Notes: generated by a model from the sequence alone, not told the origin. A stretch of 64,000 nucleotides of DNA from Arachis hypogaea (GCF_003086295.3 NC_092045.1:19451758-19515757), one strand, 5' to 3'; positions 11,681 to 23,702 are shown, counted from the stretch's first letter. Made by a program: numbers and translations.

Positions 11681-13152
11681 TGATAAACCCCATTTTGACG
11701 GTTTAACTTGTATTGATTTTAAGAGATTTTAATATCTTTTACCCTCATTTATCCATTGAATTAGCATAGTTCTGTGATTATCTCCTTATTTGTGCTTAGA
11801 TGTGAAAACATGCTTTTTAGGACTTAAAATAGCTAAATTTAATTCTCCTTGATTCCACTAGATGCCTTGATATGTTTGTTAGTGATTTCAAATTGAAAAG
11901 GCTAGGAATGGATCAAAGGAGTGAAGAGGGAAAGCATGCAAAGTGGAGAAATCATAAAAAGTCAAAGAAGTTGAACTCGCCCATGGACGCGCACGCGCAC
12001 CTGGCGCTTGTGCGCACCTGCGAATCACCCCATGGACGCGTACGCGTGCTGTGCGCGTACGCGTCGGTGCTGGTTTATGATTTTTTAATGAAAACGTGAC
12101 CAACGAATTCTCAAGGGTTGTGGGGCCCAATTCCAACCAACTTTGGTGCCTAAACTGCTATTTAAAGCCAAGGATTGAAGAGCAAAGGAGATTTTAGTTC
12201 ATTTTCACTCATTAGTTTAGTTTAGTAGTTAGAATTAGTTTCTAGAGAGAGAAGCTCTCACTTCTCTCTAGAATTAGGATTAAGATTAGTTCTTAGATCT
12301 AGGTTTTAATCTTTGCTTTCTTCTACTTCTACCTTTCAATTCTTTGTTGTTACATTCATCTTCTTCTACTCTTTTGTTGTAATTTCCTTTATGTTGTTCT
12401 TATATTTTGTTGTAGATCTAGTATTGTTCCTTCTACATTCTTCCAATTCAATAAGAGGTAATTCATACTAAATGTGTCTTGTTTGCTTTTCTATTGTTGA
12501 TCTCTTGTTTTTGTAGTTGTAGATTCCTTTAATTCTTGCATTTAATAATGATTACTTCTATTGCACTTTATGTGTTTGTTGAAATGTCTCTTTTAGTTTT
12601 AGTGTAGATTTTGTTCCTCTTGGCCTAGGTAGAGTAATTAGTGACACTTGAGTTATCTAATTCCTTTGTTGATTGGTAATTGGAGAGATTGCTAATTGGT
12701 TTGGAGTGCACTAAAGCTAGTCTTTCCTTGGGAGTTGGCTAAGACTTGTGGCTCAAGTCAATTCATCCACTTGACTTTCCTTTATTTAGTAAGGGTTAAC
12801 TAAGTGGTAGCAATGAACAATTCTCATCACAATTGAGAAGGATAACTAGGATAGGACTTCTAATTTTCATACCTTGCCAAGAGCCTTTTATAGTTAGTTT
12901 ATTTTCATTGCCATTTACTTTTCATGCTTCTTATCCAAAAACCCCAAAATAACTCACAACCAATAACAAGACACTTTATTGTAATTCCTAGGGAGAACGA
13001 CCCGAGGTTTGAATACTTCGGTTTATAAATTTAGGGGTTTGTTTTAGTGACAAACAACTTTTTGTATGAGAAGATTATTGTTTGGTTTAGGAACTATACT
13101 TGCAACGAGAATTCATTTGTGAAATTCTAAACCATCAAAAATCCAATCATCA
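11681..13152 (+). mobile_element. Solo LTR, 1472 bp, TSD CTCGT
   Basis: The LTR starts TGATAAACCCCATTTTGACG and ends CCAATCATCA. Perfect 5-bp duplications CTCGT lie immediately outside (11676-11680 and 13153-13157). Joining the flanks restores the host LTR motif AACCTAACTCGTCCACACCA. It is the same family as the 5' LTR at 3870-5432, in opposite orientation. It includes a GC-rich GCGTACGCG patch and no coding sequence. It formed by LTR-LTR recombination after insertion. Confidence 0.92.
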
Positions 13153-15048
13153 CTCGTCCACACCACAGCCAGAAAATTGAATCGAAGAAAATCATCAATC
13201 TTCTATCCAATTCTCCAATGTAACAAGAGAGAGAATCATCAACATTTACTTGTCTATCACAGCAAGAGAAAGAGCTCATCAATCTCAACTTGCCTATTCA
13301 CTCCGGGATATAGTGTCTGCACACTGTTGAGACATAGTACTCGACACACTTCTCAATCATAATCATTATTAATCATAAACACAATCAAACGTAACCAAGA
13401 TCAAAGTTAAAATCGTAATTATATATAATCATATTTCAATCAAACCTCATCATAATCAGAATTCATTATGTTCACATTTATTACAAGGATAATTATCCTC
13501 AAATCATGAGCAGGATAAAACCATTGTCCTCACCACAGTTGAAAATTAAACCAAAGAGAATTCTCAACCTTCTATCCAATTCTTCGATGCTACAAGAGAG
13601 GGAATGCTTAACCTAACTTGTCCATCGCAACGCAAGAGAGAAAAAAATCAACCTCAACTTGCCTACTCGTGAGCGAGACAAAACCACTATCCCCACAACA
13701 TCAATCAAAATCTCATTTCAAATCATAGTAATAATCTTAACCAGCCTCGTAAAGCATAACTTGTCATAACCCCATTCACATACATATATATTTATAACTG
13801 GAGGGAATCGTCAACCTCCCCAACTCGTGTCAATTAACCATTTCGATTTACATCAATTCCATAGAAAAACCAAACTAAATTTTCACTACCAACACCATAA
13901 CATATCTCATTGACAAACATCAATCAATAATTCACTTCCATAACTTCATTGACGATAGTTCATCCTCAATAATATACCACAACACATAATTCAAAGCAAC
14001 ATTTCTGCAGCATCCAAACATTCACACGCCTCAAAATCTTTTCTTTAACTAAACTTACAAAATTTTCATGAGTCAAAACCTCAATTGAACATAATCATTT
14101 TTATTCTTAAACAAATATTTTGAATCAGCTAAAACATCCTAAAAATATAATCTTTTTTTTAAATAATCAAAATAAAATAAAATAATTCTTCAATTAAACT
14201 TTATTACTGTAGATTTCACTAAAACTCCACAAAACATAATCCCTTAATTAGAATTAATCAAACAAAACTCATATTCATTTAACCAATTACTCAAAACTAA
14301 CTTTAACTTCATTTTTTAGTTCAAGAATTTTTCAAAAAAAACTCAAAAATCATTTTATTTCACCGATCAACTTCAAAAGTTTTAAATTCACTAAGACTTC
14401 TCAAAACATAATCCTTCATTCACAATTTTCCACATAAACTTCAAAACAAAGTCGCTAGTTTTTATGAAAATCGCATAGGTTTCCATTATAATTATTACTC
14501 AAATTTTGTTATAAAAAAAATTTGGTAGCATCTCCTCTAAATTTGGACTTTGCCACCTTTCAAGAGTCTCATTCCAACCAAACAGTGTCTCAAACATGAG
14601 CAAATCAGACCATCCAAAACACTCAACAATTTTCAGCATATACCAATAATCTTTCCATCGATTAAGAAATCAAATCAATCACAAGCAATCCACTTCTCAT
14701 TTAATTTTGTTGCTTAACAAAAATCTAAAATCACTTAACTAGTTTTATTCATCCAAAACAGCTCAATAATCAATATTATATTAACCAAATCAACATAATC
14801 CATCAAGGATCAGAATTCCAGCGAAACCATCACAACAATCATTAAAGCAACCAAAATTCATAATTCACACATAATTAACCAACAACACAAAATCATCAAC
14901 CCATAAAACCCGCACAATCACAGAATATACATGTTTCATATTGATATCGATTTATAATCGTTTTGTGAAATAAAATAGGTTATAAGAAAAGCCTCTACCT
15001 CAATCGTGATTCAACTATGTGAGAAACTCTATTTCTATTCTTATTTTG

Positions 15049-15108
15049 CAGCAGCGACATCAATTCCGACCATTCCCACAGCAGCGACATCAATTCCGAC
15101 CATTCTCA
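15049..15108. repeat. 30-bp tandem duplication
   Basis: Two adjacent 30-bp units on the pattern CAGCAGCGACATCAATTCCG differ by one base; a third partial unit follows. Located inside the long LTR. Confidence 0.8.
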
Positions 15109-15890
15109 CAGCAGCAACAACCATTAAACACAGCATGCAAGTACCGTAGCTCTACTATAAGACATTAACGTTACAAAATCCTCAATAAAATATAACAGAG
15201 TACTAACTGCGAAGGTTCCAGAATGAAATAAAATAACTTACTATGATTAAAAGGAATGAGGAAATGAAGCAGATGCTGCCCCAGTGACGACTTCCGACGA
15301 TGACAACATAGTTGCCGGCAACAAAAGCATGGCAAAATCGTGACAAAACTCCGTTGGAAGCTGCAAAAACCAGAAACAGAAGCAGAAGTTCCAGCGACTG
15401 ATTCCAGCGACGTCCGCACTGCTTTCAAGCGACCAGAGGCTCAGCAGCAACCAGGGCAACAGCAGGAAGAACAGTGGCCATGACAGCAACAGCAATGGAG
15501 CTCCATCACGATTTTTCTCTCCTCTGTGAGCCCCTCTCTCTTCCTAATCGATGGTGACAGCCATGGAAGCTCCTTGGCAGCGATGGTAGCGGTCCTGACG
15601 GCAAGCTCGCAACAGTAGACGCGATGGTGAACGGCTCCTCCTCTCGCTCGCGCTCTCCTCTCTCCGTCTCGGACTCGATGATGGCGACAGCTCGGCAGTG
15701 ACGGAGCTCCAGTGACGAGGCACGACCCCTCTCCTTCCTTCTCCTTCTTCCTCCTTCGAGCTCCCCCTTCTCTCTTAGTAGTGTGGGTTTGAATTTTAGG
15801 GTTAGAATTAATGTAGGAATTTTAATAAAATTAGGGGTGATGTAATAATTGAAAACCAAATTTAATCAACAATAATTATATATATATAAA

Positions 15891-16046
15891 GAGTAATGCT
15901 ACACATCTAAGTCTTTTTTATTAATCAAGTCTAACCAAGTTAAACAATAAGACTTGGAATAATGCTAACCATAATTGATTCTTATTATATTAGACTAATT
16001 TGATTGGACTTGGTTAACAAAAAGACTTGAATGTGTAGCATTATTC
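15891..16046. mobile_element. Foldback MITE, 156 bp, TSD ATATAAA
   Basis: The terminal inverted repeats read GAGTAATGCTACACATCTAA on the left and, in reverse complement, GAATAATGCTACACATTCAA on the right, continuing into AGTCTTTTT. The interior is also largely self-complementary (CAAGTCTAACCAAG against CTTGGTTAACAAAAAG). ATATAAA flanks both ends. It sits inside the long LTR at 10404-16339 and has no coding capacity. Confidence 0.8.
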
Positions 16047-16367
16047 ATATAAAAATACTATTTATTTATCAATTTACAAATTATTTTCAGTTAAGTACTC
16101 TAATTTAAAATTAGAGATAATCAAATAAATTTTTTTATGTATAAAATAAATTTCAAAATCTCAATATTCAAATTAAACCATATAAAATTCTCATAACTTT
16201 GATTTAATTACTTTTTTGCAAGATAATTTTTCGAAGCCAATGAGTTATAACTCAAATGGTATAGTCTCTTCATACTCATCTAAGAAGTCGTAATTCACAG
16301 ATAACTACTTTTTTTAATTCCAAAAATCCAGGTCTTACAAAAAAATACGACAATTATAATTTTTGGA

Positions 16368-16523
16368 CTATGCTACGTATACATCAAAATCAGTCATCAG
16401 TATTAAATACATATTGGAATACAAATACACATTAAAAATAAATTAAACCACACATGTATTTATACACAAATACATTGGTGGTTGATTTTAGTAACTAATT
16501 TTATTGTACAAATAGCATTTTTG
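16368..16523. mobile_element. MITE, first of an adjacent pair
   Basis: Starts CTATGCTACGTATACATCAA and ends TTGTACAAATAGCATTTTTG, so the ends are imperfect inverted repeats (ATGCTA.. / ..TAGCAT). The interior is AT-rich with repeated ACAAATACA words. A diverged copy follows 15 bp later in the same orientation. Confidence 0.6.
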
Positions 16524-16538
16524 ATAATTTTTTATTCA

Positions 16539-16708
16539 ACTATGTTACATATACATTAAAATTAGCTACTAAAATCATCTAGTAATATAAAAAATATATT
16601 AGAATATAAATACATATTGACAATAAATTAAATCACACATATATTTATATATAAATATATTGATAACTAATTTTAGTAGCTGATTGTGATATAGAAATAA
16701 TATTTTTA
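16539..16708. mobile_element. MITE, second of the pair
   Basis: A diverged copy of the preceding element, starting CTATGTTACATATACATTAA. It shares the AAATACATATTG, AATAAATTAAA and TTGATAACTAATTTTAGTAG blocks. Either two insertions or a tandem duplication. Confidence 0.6.
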
Positions 16709-17061
16709 TTTTTTATTAGTACGATTTTCACAATGTAACCTAGCAAAATTTCCAAAAAAAATGAAAATAACAAATATAATGAAAATTCAGGTATAAATAT
16801 GATTGACGCTAAAGTTTAAAAAAGTTAATTTAATTGAATAAAAATTTGAAAGAATTAATTTAACTAAGAAAATTTTAAAAAGCATTTAATTGTTTACTGT
16901 AAAAGTAAAATAGACTGATTTAATTACTAATAAACCAAGAGTGAGCTTATATATATAGTTCATTTAACTCGACCACAAGTAAACAATTAATTGAGTGCAG
17001 GAAATTCAATAAAAAAATATTCTTTATTTTTGTGAAAGTACAAGCTATATTTTAATTGCAG
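16709..17061. other. AT-rich intergenic sequence
   Basis: No feature recognised. Confidence 0.4.
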
Positions 17062-17235
17062 TTTTTTTTTTTTTGTCGATGGATTGGACAACCCCCAATC
17101 CTAGGTTACACAACACACACCCACTCACACACACTAAAGGTTCTATCACTACCCTGGGATTCGAACCTGAGATGTGGCTTCTGTGAGGTAAAGAAAAGCG
17201 AGCTTGCTTTGCGGATCTTGCTGACAATAAATATC
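17062..17235 (-). mobile_element. tRNA-derived SINE with poly(A) tail
   Basis: On the minus strand a clear RNA polymerase III B box, GGTTCGAATCCC (about 17157-17168), is followed by a GTGTGTGAGTGGGTGTGTG segment, GTTGTCCAATCCATCGAC and a 13-A tail (plus-strand T tract 17062-17074). The A box end is poorly preserved, so the 5' boundary is approximate. No tRNA cloverleaf is present. Confidence 0.7.
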
Positions 17236-17814
17236 ATCTTCAAAAGTTACAAAAACAAATAAACTTTATCCATGGTGAAGAGCTTTTAATCCAAAAACTG
17301 AAAACTGAAAACCTTTTTTATTGTTAGCTTCGCTAAAATTCAAATTAAGTTCTTTTTTCATGTGTATATTGAAACAGATAAAAAGGACAAAATAAAAGCC
17401 CGAAGAAACTTGACCTTTATTATTTGTTCACGGTAAATAATAGAATAAATGCTCAAATTGCTACTTGAAAATTTTTAAATAAAGTGTTTTGATTTTTAAT
17501 AAATTTTTATTTTCAATAAGTCTTCTAAAATTATTTTTATTGAATGTGTTGGTTCTTTTGTCATTTTAAAAGAGATTACTTTATCATATAGTGATATTAT
17601 TTTAGATTTAGTTGTCGTATAATAAAATTTTAAGAAGTACTAGACGGTCATACTGAGTCTCGGACAATTTAATCGTACTTTGTTACTTAAAAATATTTGT
17701 ATGTGTAATATTACTTCAAAAAGTTTTAAAAAATTATTTGTCTAATATGTATATTTCAAATTTGAATAAATGATTGAAGGACCAATCTGCTTGACAAAAA
17801 TAATTTTTGAAGAC
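17236..17814. other. AT-rich intergenic sequence
   Basis: No gene or repeat boundary recognised. Confidence 0.4.
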
Positions 17815-19786
17815 CTATGAAATATGAATATTTCACTGAATTATTGTGTTTGTGTGTCGGATATATTTTAGATATGATATTTATCAACAATCGTCTGACA
17901 TGCGTGTCTGTCATGTCCAACTGTGTTTTATTAAAAATAAAAATTCTTCTTCGGATACTCTTAGACTTACCTAAATATCATCATGTGTCAGTGTGTCCAA
18001 CATTATTCTTAACATATATTTTTAAAATAAATTAGAAATAATATATATTATTATTTATTAAAATAAAAAATATTTTAAATACTTTATATAATTAAAATAA
18101 GCATTAAAAATAATTAAAATTTATTTATACTTTAATATCAATAAAATATCAAAATATCATTATAATTTATCTAAAAAATATATTTTATATATATGTATGT
18201 TTTCGTATCTTACAAAATTTTAAAATTCGTGTGTCAGCATATCGTGTAAGAACCGCAAATTAATTAACCGATTAATTAACGTAAAATAATAATAATTTAA
18301 TTGTCCGAAATAGGTTCAAAATTTTAGAATATTAATTAGAAAATTTAAATACGATTTTTTGGACTCACTAAATTTTTCTGAGTTGAAAAATGTAATTTTT
18401 ATCGGAAAATTGCATAAAAACGCGACTCGATCAATTAACTAGCAGTACCGACTTAACTAAGTCCGGTACTGTGCGAGAATAATAAAAACAGTAAAAAATC
18501 TTAGAAAAATATTTAGAACTGAAAACCGGATATTAATTTTAAAGATTTGACCCGAAATTATGCCAAACGAACCAAAAATATTAACGGATTGGACCAGACC
18601 CAAGTTGGGTCCAAGCCCAACATATATAAAGCCACTTAAGTGGCAAACTCAGCCATTTTCACCACATTCCAGCGGCTAAAATGTGAACTGAGAGAGAAGA
18701 GAGGTAGGGTTCACAAAGCACTATTCATCTTCTTCTTCTTGGAGATATATCTTACTCTTCAGAGCTCTGATTCGCGTGCCGTCAGTTGCCACACAAAATT
18801 CTCGTCAAGCTCTTCGATTTCATTCGGACAAAGTGGTAAGAAACTTTCAATTTCTTGCCCAGTTCTTCCTTCTATAACAGATTTAATTTTGACTATGGTG
18901 AATAAGTGGTTCTTGTGATTTTGATTATCTAGGTACAATCTAACATCGAGTACTTAGTGGGTTTTGTTCTAATCCACATTAGGCAAGGTAAGAAATCCCT
19001 AATCACTTGTGGTTTTATGTATATATGAAACCCTAAGTATTGATTTTATGAATTAATTGTGTATAGCTTGATTATTGTGATTTTGGGAGTCTTTGGATTT
19101 GAGTTGGTGGCTTGGTCAATATTAGAAATCGACTAAGGTATGGTTTTGATTTTCTCTATGTAATATATAACATTTCTGGACACTTAGTCTAGTGACCCAT
19201 AGGATAGGTTTGGATTGAATTGATTATTGAATTTGAGAATGCATGATGGTGTTGTTAAATTGATAATATGTGATAATGTTAATGCTTGTGATGGTTTTGA
19301 TGTGTTGGGATGAAAACTATGATGAGGTATGATAAATGAAGATTATGAGTAGTGAGAATTGGTGCAAGTGATTAGTATTGAATGTTGATGTGCTAATTCA
19401 TGTAATTGTGGGGTTATAGAGGTGGAATTGATTGATATTGGTGTGGAATTGGTTGAAATATGATGGAAAGGTAAAGTGTGATATTTGGTAGTGTTGTGGT
19501 GAGATGGAATAGGGTTTGAATTGGTTTGGTTATAAATTTTATGGTGTTGAGAATTTAGTGACCTTTGGTAAAAATGGATTTTTAGTGAATTTTGACAGAT
19601 CATATCTTGAGTTACAGTTTTTGAAATTGAATGAGTTTTATATCAAATTAAAGATACTTTAAAGAGCTTTAAAACGGTATCGATTTTGTTGAAATCTGAC
19701 TTTTATAGAGAAAGATATGATCATTAGAAGTTTGTGTTAGAAATTTGAATTATGTGATGTTGCAGAATTTGTGATTCCTGATTTGT

Positions 19787-20140
19787 GTGCGCATGCACAC
19801 TGCTATGCACGTGCTCTGATCAGTGATAATTTTTTACTTGTGCGTACGTGCACGCACACCCTGTGTATTTTTGAAAGCGTGCTTAAGCACACTCTTGTGC
19901 GCACGCACACACAAGGAGATGCCTATTGTTGGGAGCGTTAGCACACTCTGGTGCGCACGCACACCCTACAAATTTTGTAAGTTGTGCGTATGCAAAACCT
20001 CGTGCGCACGCACACGCTGGGAGTGGCAGTCTGTTCAAGGCGATCACACGTATCTATGCGCGTGTTTAAAACGAAAACTTTTACCTTCTGTGCGTACACA
20101 CACTTCTTGAAAATCATTTTGTGCGTGCGTACGTACACTG
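19787..20140. repeat. Array of GTGCGCACGCACAC-type near-palindromes
   Basis: Seven or eight variants of GTGCGCACGCACAC / GTGCGTACGTGCACGC are spaced about 40-60 bp apart. The open frames over this region on both strands are composition artefacts. Confidence 0.75.
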
Positions 20141-21448
20141 CCCTGTTTTTCAATAAACATATTATTTTTAATTGTTTTACCTTCCTGGCAAGCTTGTAAA
20201 CTTTCGTGACACTTGTATAAGACTCTTTAGCTAGTTTTTAGGTGTCAAAACACAGAGAAGGCTCTAGGTGAAACTAATTAGGTATTTTCTTGCAAAAATG
20301 TTTAGAAAATGGAGGTTTAGGTTTCTGGAGTGTTGAGGACGGTTTTGGTTGAGTGAGAAGGTGGAATATTGTGTTGATGATCACTGACTATGAATTGTGT
20401 AAATTATGAATTCATGGTGGTTGAGACGAGTCGAGGACTCGGAATGGAATGTTGGATCCCTGATATACTAAAAAATTATTTCTGAAAACCACTGAATTAT
20501 TGTTTTATACTGAGATTGTTGAGACGATATGCGCCTGGCAGGGACGGTAGGTTAATCCCGCCTGTCGAGGTCGCGGCGCCGGCGTAAGGATGGTAGGTTT
20601 ATCCCGCTTACATTGAGATGTGATGTCTGTGGCAAGAGTATCCCGCTTGCATCCCTTCGGAATAATCATTATAGTATGCAGGCACTAACATCCTGGATGG
20701 TGATCTGGGCACGATATCTCGGGAGTTCCCATTATGAGATCAAAGGGTGACATCTCCATGGAGATGTGTCAGGTTGGCAGTTGAACCAACAATGTGATAT
20801 CACAGCCAATAGGACAGACATTCATCATGTGCATCTTCTATCTGTTTGTTTGCTTTGCCGACTTGAAATTGCTTGCCTAATTGTATAACATGATTAATTG
20901 CTATTTGAATTACTTGATATACATGCTTATACTTGTGCTTTCTTTGCGTTGTACTATTTGTGTTTTCTACTGGGATTGAGGAGATTCGGAAGGCGGTGAC
21001 GATGGGATCGCATGGCGGTTAGGCTGGCGAAGGCTCTGGGACAATGGAGAATTGTTAGACTAGAAATCCATTAAGTTAGATTACCCTTTTTCATTGTGGT
21101 TTTAAAGTTATGGTTTTAAATGTACTTATGTTTTAAACCTGACTCCCATGATGGATATGAAGCTTTAGGATTGTCTTTGGTGTTTAGGAGTCTTATATCT
21201 TACATTACTGGGCACTGTTACCATACACAGAACCTCTGGTTCTCATTCCATACTTTGTTGTTATTTTTCAGATGCAGGTCGTAACCCACCTCGGTGAGTT
21301 ACGTGATGGTGACAGAGCGGAGGACCTTTATCCCATTTTGAAGTCTTTTGACTTATTTTGATTAGATCTCTCACTTTTGTATTTATATATGCCTTAGAGG
21401 TAGAGAAATATTGTATAAACTTTTTTACTTTTCAATACTCTGTATGTC

Positions 21449-22997
21449 TGGTGCACGAAACTGACTCCAAACGTTTTGCACAGATAGACCGGCAAGTATA
21501 TCGGGTCGTCCAAGTAATACCTCAGGTGAGTGAGGGTCGATCCCATGGAGATGTTGGTTTGAGCAAGCAGTGGTTATCTTGTAGATCTTAGTTAGGCGGA
21601 TAGAAAATATAGTTTGTCACGAAAAATGTATAAAATAGATAAATAAATAAAATGTTACTAGATAAGTGTGAAATCAATGGTGATAGAACGGTTGAGGCTT
21701 CGAAGATGCTTTGTCTTTCCAGATTAACTTTTCTTACTGTATGTCTTCTTTAATAACTTTCTGATTCCTTCAATGGCAGCCGTAAGTGATTAACTCATGT
21801 CCTCTCATCAAGTTAACCTCCTCCACTGCAGCAATCCACCACGTTGAGATGACTCATGTCCTCTTATCAAGCCACCTCTAGGTTTCTCACTGTAGCAGAA
21901 GATGAAGTTCTAAGCAATCCACTCCCCTTCACGATCCTACTCAAGGTGCCACAGACAAGACAGATCTTTCGGATCAGAAAGTGCTGCTTCTCTGACTCTA
22001 GCCTTAACGCCACAGAAACCTCACGCACCCATAGTCAACGAAATTTCATGTCACGTATCCAAAGTTGCTCAGATGTTCTATTGGAATCGCAATGCAATCT
22101 ATAGCTCTGGTTCAACGCTATCCGAGTCAGGACTCGCACGGAATCTAAGTAGAACACGGGAGATTGTCATGGGTCACCCTCAATTCATAAGATGAAGAAT
22201 GAGGTTGCATAAGAGAATAGAATCAGACATATTGAGATAGAACAGTAGTATTATATTTCATGAAGCTCAGCAGAGCTCCTAACCTTAACCTTAGGAGGTT
22301 AGTGACTCATACTGAAAGAAAAATTCAATGAAAAGTTTGAATGGGCCAAGATCTCTAACAAGGGTGATCTTTGTTGTATAAATGCTAATCTGCTAACTAA
22401 GAATTACAGAAAATAAGATAAACTAGTCTAGTAGTACAAAAATCCACTTTTCGCCCCCACTTGGTGAGTGTTTGGGATGAGAAAAGCGTGTCTTCATGTG
22501 CTAGGACTCCTTGGGGGTGATGAACGCTGGTTAGGGACCCCTTTTTGGGCGTTGGACGCCAGCTGCTCCCCTATGGACGCTAGACGCCAGGAATGGGCTG
22601 GTGGCTGTCGTTGAACGTTAGTTTTGGGACTTCATTTCCGAAGCAAAGTATGGACTACTATATATTTCTGGAAAGCCCTGAATGTTAGCTTTCCATAGCG
22701 GTTAAAAGAGCGCCATTTGGATATCTGTAGCTCCAGAAATGCTCCTTTAAGTGAATGGAGGTCAGATCTTGACAGCATCTGCAGTGCTTTCTCTGTCTCT
22801 GAATCAAACTTTTGCTCAAGTTCCTCAATTTCAGCCAGAAAATACCTGAAATCACCATAAAATACACAAACTCAAATTAGAATCCAAAAATGTGAATTTA
22901 GCACTAAAACCTATGAAAACATAATAAAACTTAAACAAAACATACTAAAAACTATATGGAAATGATGCTAAAAAGCGTATAAAATATCCGCTCATCA
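21449..22997 (-). mobile_element. Solo LTR, 1549 bp, same family as the LTR at 57088
   Basis: The plus strand starts TGGTGCACGAAACTGACTCC and ends ATCCGCTCATCA; in element orientation (minus) this is TGATGAGCGGAT..CGTGCACCA. The flanks are ATGTC (21444-21448) and ATGTT (22998-23002). It is homologous along its length to the 3' LTR at 57088-58787, sharing GGGTCGTCCAAGTAATA, GAGGTCAGA and TTTCAGCCAGAAAATACCTG. It carries diverged GGACGCTAGACGCC copies of the palindrome motif. No internal domain. Confidence 0.88.
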
Positions 22998-23197
22998 ATG
23001 TTCGTATATATTAGTCTGCTTAAACTCCGCGGGATGCGACTAGTTCCTTATGACTATTATATCCTCTTGTATACTTATATTTTGTTATCTTATTCCTTTA
23101 TCTTGTGCCTTAAGTTTGTAGCTTTGTGTGAATATTTCACGCTTTTATAACTATGTTTTTTAGCTTATTCCTTCATCGGGCTTCTAAAATTAATATT

Positions 23198-23200
<3 letters not shown>

Positions 23201-23265
<65 letters not shown>
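23201..23265. repeat. (TA)n microsatellite, 65 bp
   Basis: An uninterrupted TA dinucleotide run near the 3' end of the 3.5-kb LTR. Confidence 0.97.
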
Positions 23266-23269
<4 letters not shown>

Positions 23270-23526
23270 TTTGTTGTAACTTTTGATTAACCTTTATTTT
23301 ACGGCATGAAATAAGGAAGAATGTTACATATCCTGTATTATATTGTATTCCATATCCGTATTAATATCGGTGTTGGTGCATCATAGTTGAAGACTCATAG
23401 TAAATAATAAAAATTGTACAATATAAAATTCTTTAAAAACCAATCTAGGTATTTATTCTAAATAATTATTGCATGAAGAAAGATAAAGGAAATCAGGCAG
23501 AGATGGTAAAATTCTCAACATATTTT

Positions 23527-23702
23527 AAAAGAAGAATGTTAGAGTGTCATTAAAATTTATTATTTTTAGCTATGAGTTAGCCATTAGTATTTAAAAGTAT
23601 AGGATAAAATATATTATTAAATTATTAGACTAAAAAATTAAATTAATGAATAAATGATAATTAAAAATAATAAATTTTGATAATCCCTAGCATTTTTCTT
23701 TT
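23527..23702. mobile_element. MITE, 176 bp, with about 41-bp inverted repeats
   Basis: The left end AAAAGAAGAATGTTAGAGTG and the reverse complement of the right end, AAAAGAAAAATGCTAGGGAT, both continue into an AAAATTTATTATTTTTA block. The centre is AT-rich. No coding sequence; the target duplication is ambiguous in the T/A-rich flanks. Confidence 0.8.

Larger units (their letters stand above)
10404..16339 (-). mobile_element. Solo LTR of about 4.3 kb, interrupted by two insertions
   Basis: On the minus strand it starts TGTAAGACCTGGATTTTT (right edge 16339) and ends GAGTGTTATA (left edge 10404, a decayed TGTTACA). AAAAA flanks both ends (10399-10403 and 16340-16344); this fits a 5-bp target duplication but is low complexity. 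The left 170 bp are homologous to the LTR fragment at 5433-5875. The body contains a GGCC-motif tandem repeat, several LTR modules shared with the small element at 7439-8846, and a CT-rich/GA-rich zone near 15500-15780 next to the LTR 5' end. A solo LTR and a MITE are inserted. No internal domain is present. The architecture suggests a Ty3/gypsy element with very long LTRs. Confidence 0.7.
18245..23328 (+). mobile_element. Solo LTR of about 3.5 kb, itself interrupted
   Basis: Starts TGTAAGAACCGCAAATTAAT and ends GAAGAATGTTACA, so TGTAA/TTACA form inverted ends. The flanks are TATCG (18240-18244) and TATCC (23329-23333), a target duplication with one mismatch. A promoter-like TATATAAAG occurs near 18622-18630, followed by a CT/GA-rich leader. 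The middle carries a GTGCGCACGCACAC array (19787-20140) and TCCCGC(C/T)T repeats (20550-20660). A solo LTR of another family is inserted at 21449. Block order resembles the long LTR at 10404-16339, but the terminal sequences differ, so it is a related but distinct family. Confidence 0.75.
17815..23397. mobile_element. TIR element copy 1, split by a nested LTR
   Basis: The two parts are 17815-18244 and 23329-23397, about 500 bp when joined. The left end reads CTATGAAATATGAA, and the right end reads GTGCATCATAG, its approximate inverse complement. Inside are GTGTCGG/GTGTCAG words and a long AT-rich centre. A second copy lies at 40582-42158, with blocks such as GTCCAACATTATTCTT and AATATCAATAAAATATCAA in the same order. 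The sequence reads continuously across the LTR insertion. No transposase. Confidence 0.6.

Noticed and set aside
16225..16310. Possible tRNA-derived SINE head (TAACTCAAATGG A-box-like word) near the right end of the long LTR
   Set aside because: No B box and no tail; it is more simply part of the LTR sequence.
19823..20199. Cys/Arg/Thr-rich frames in both strands
   Set aside because: Generated by the GTGCGCACGCACAC array, not conserved coding sequence.
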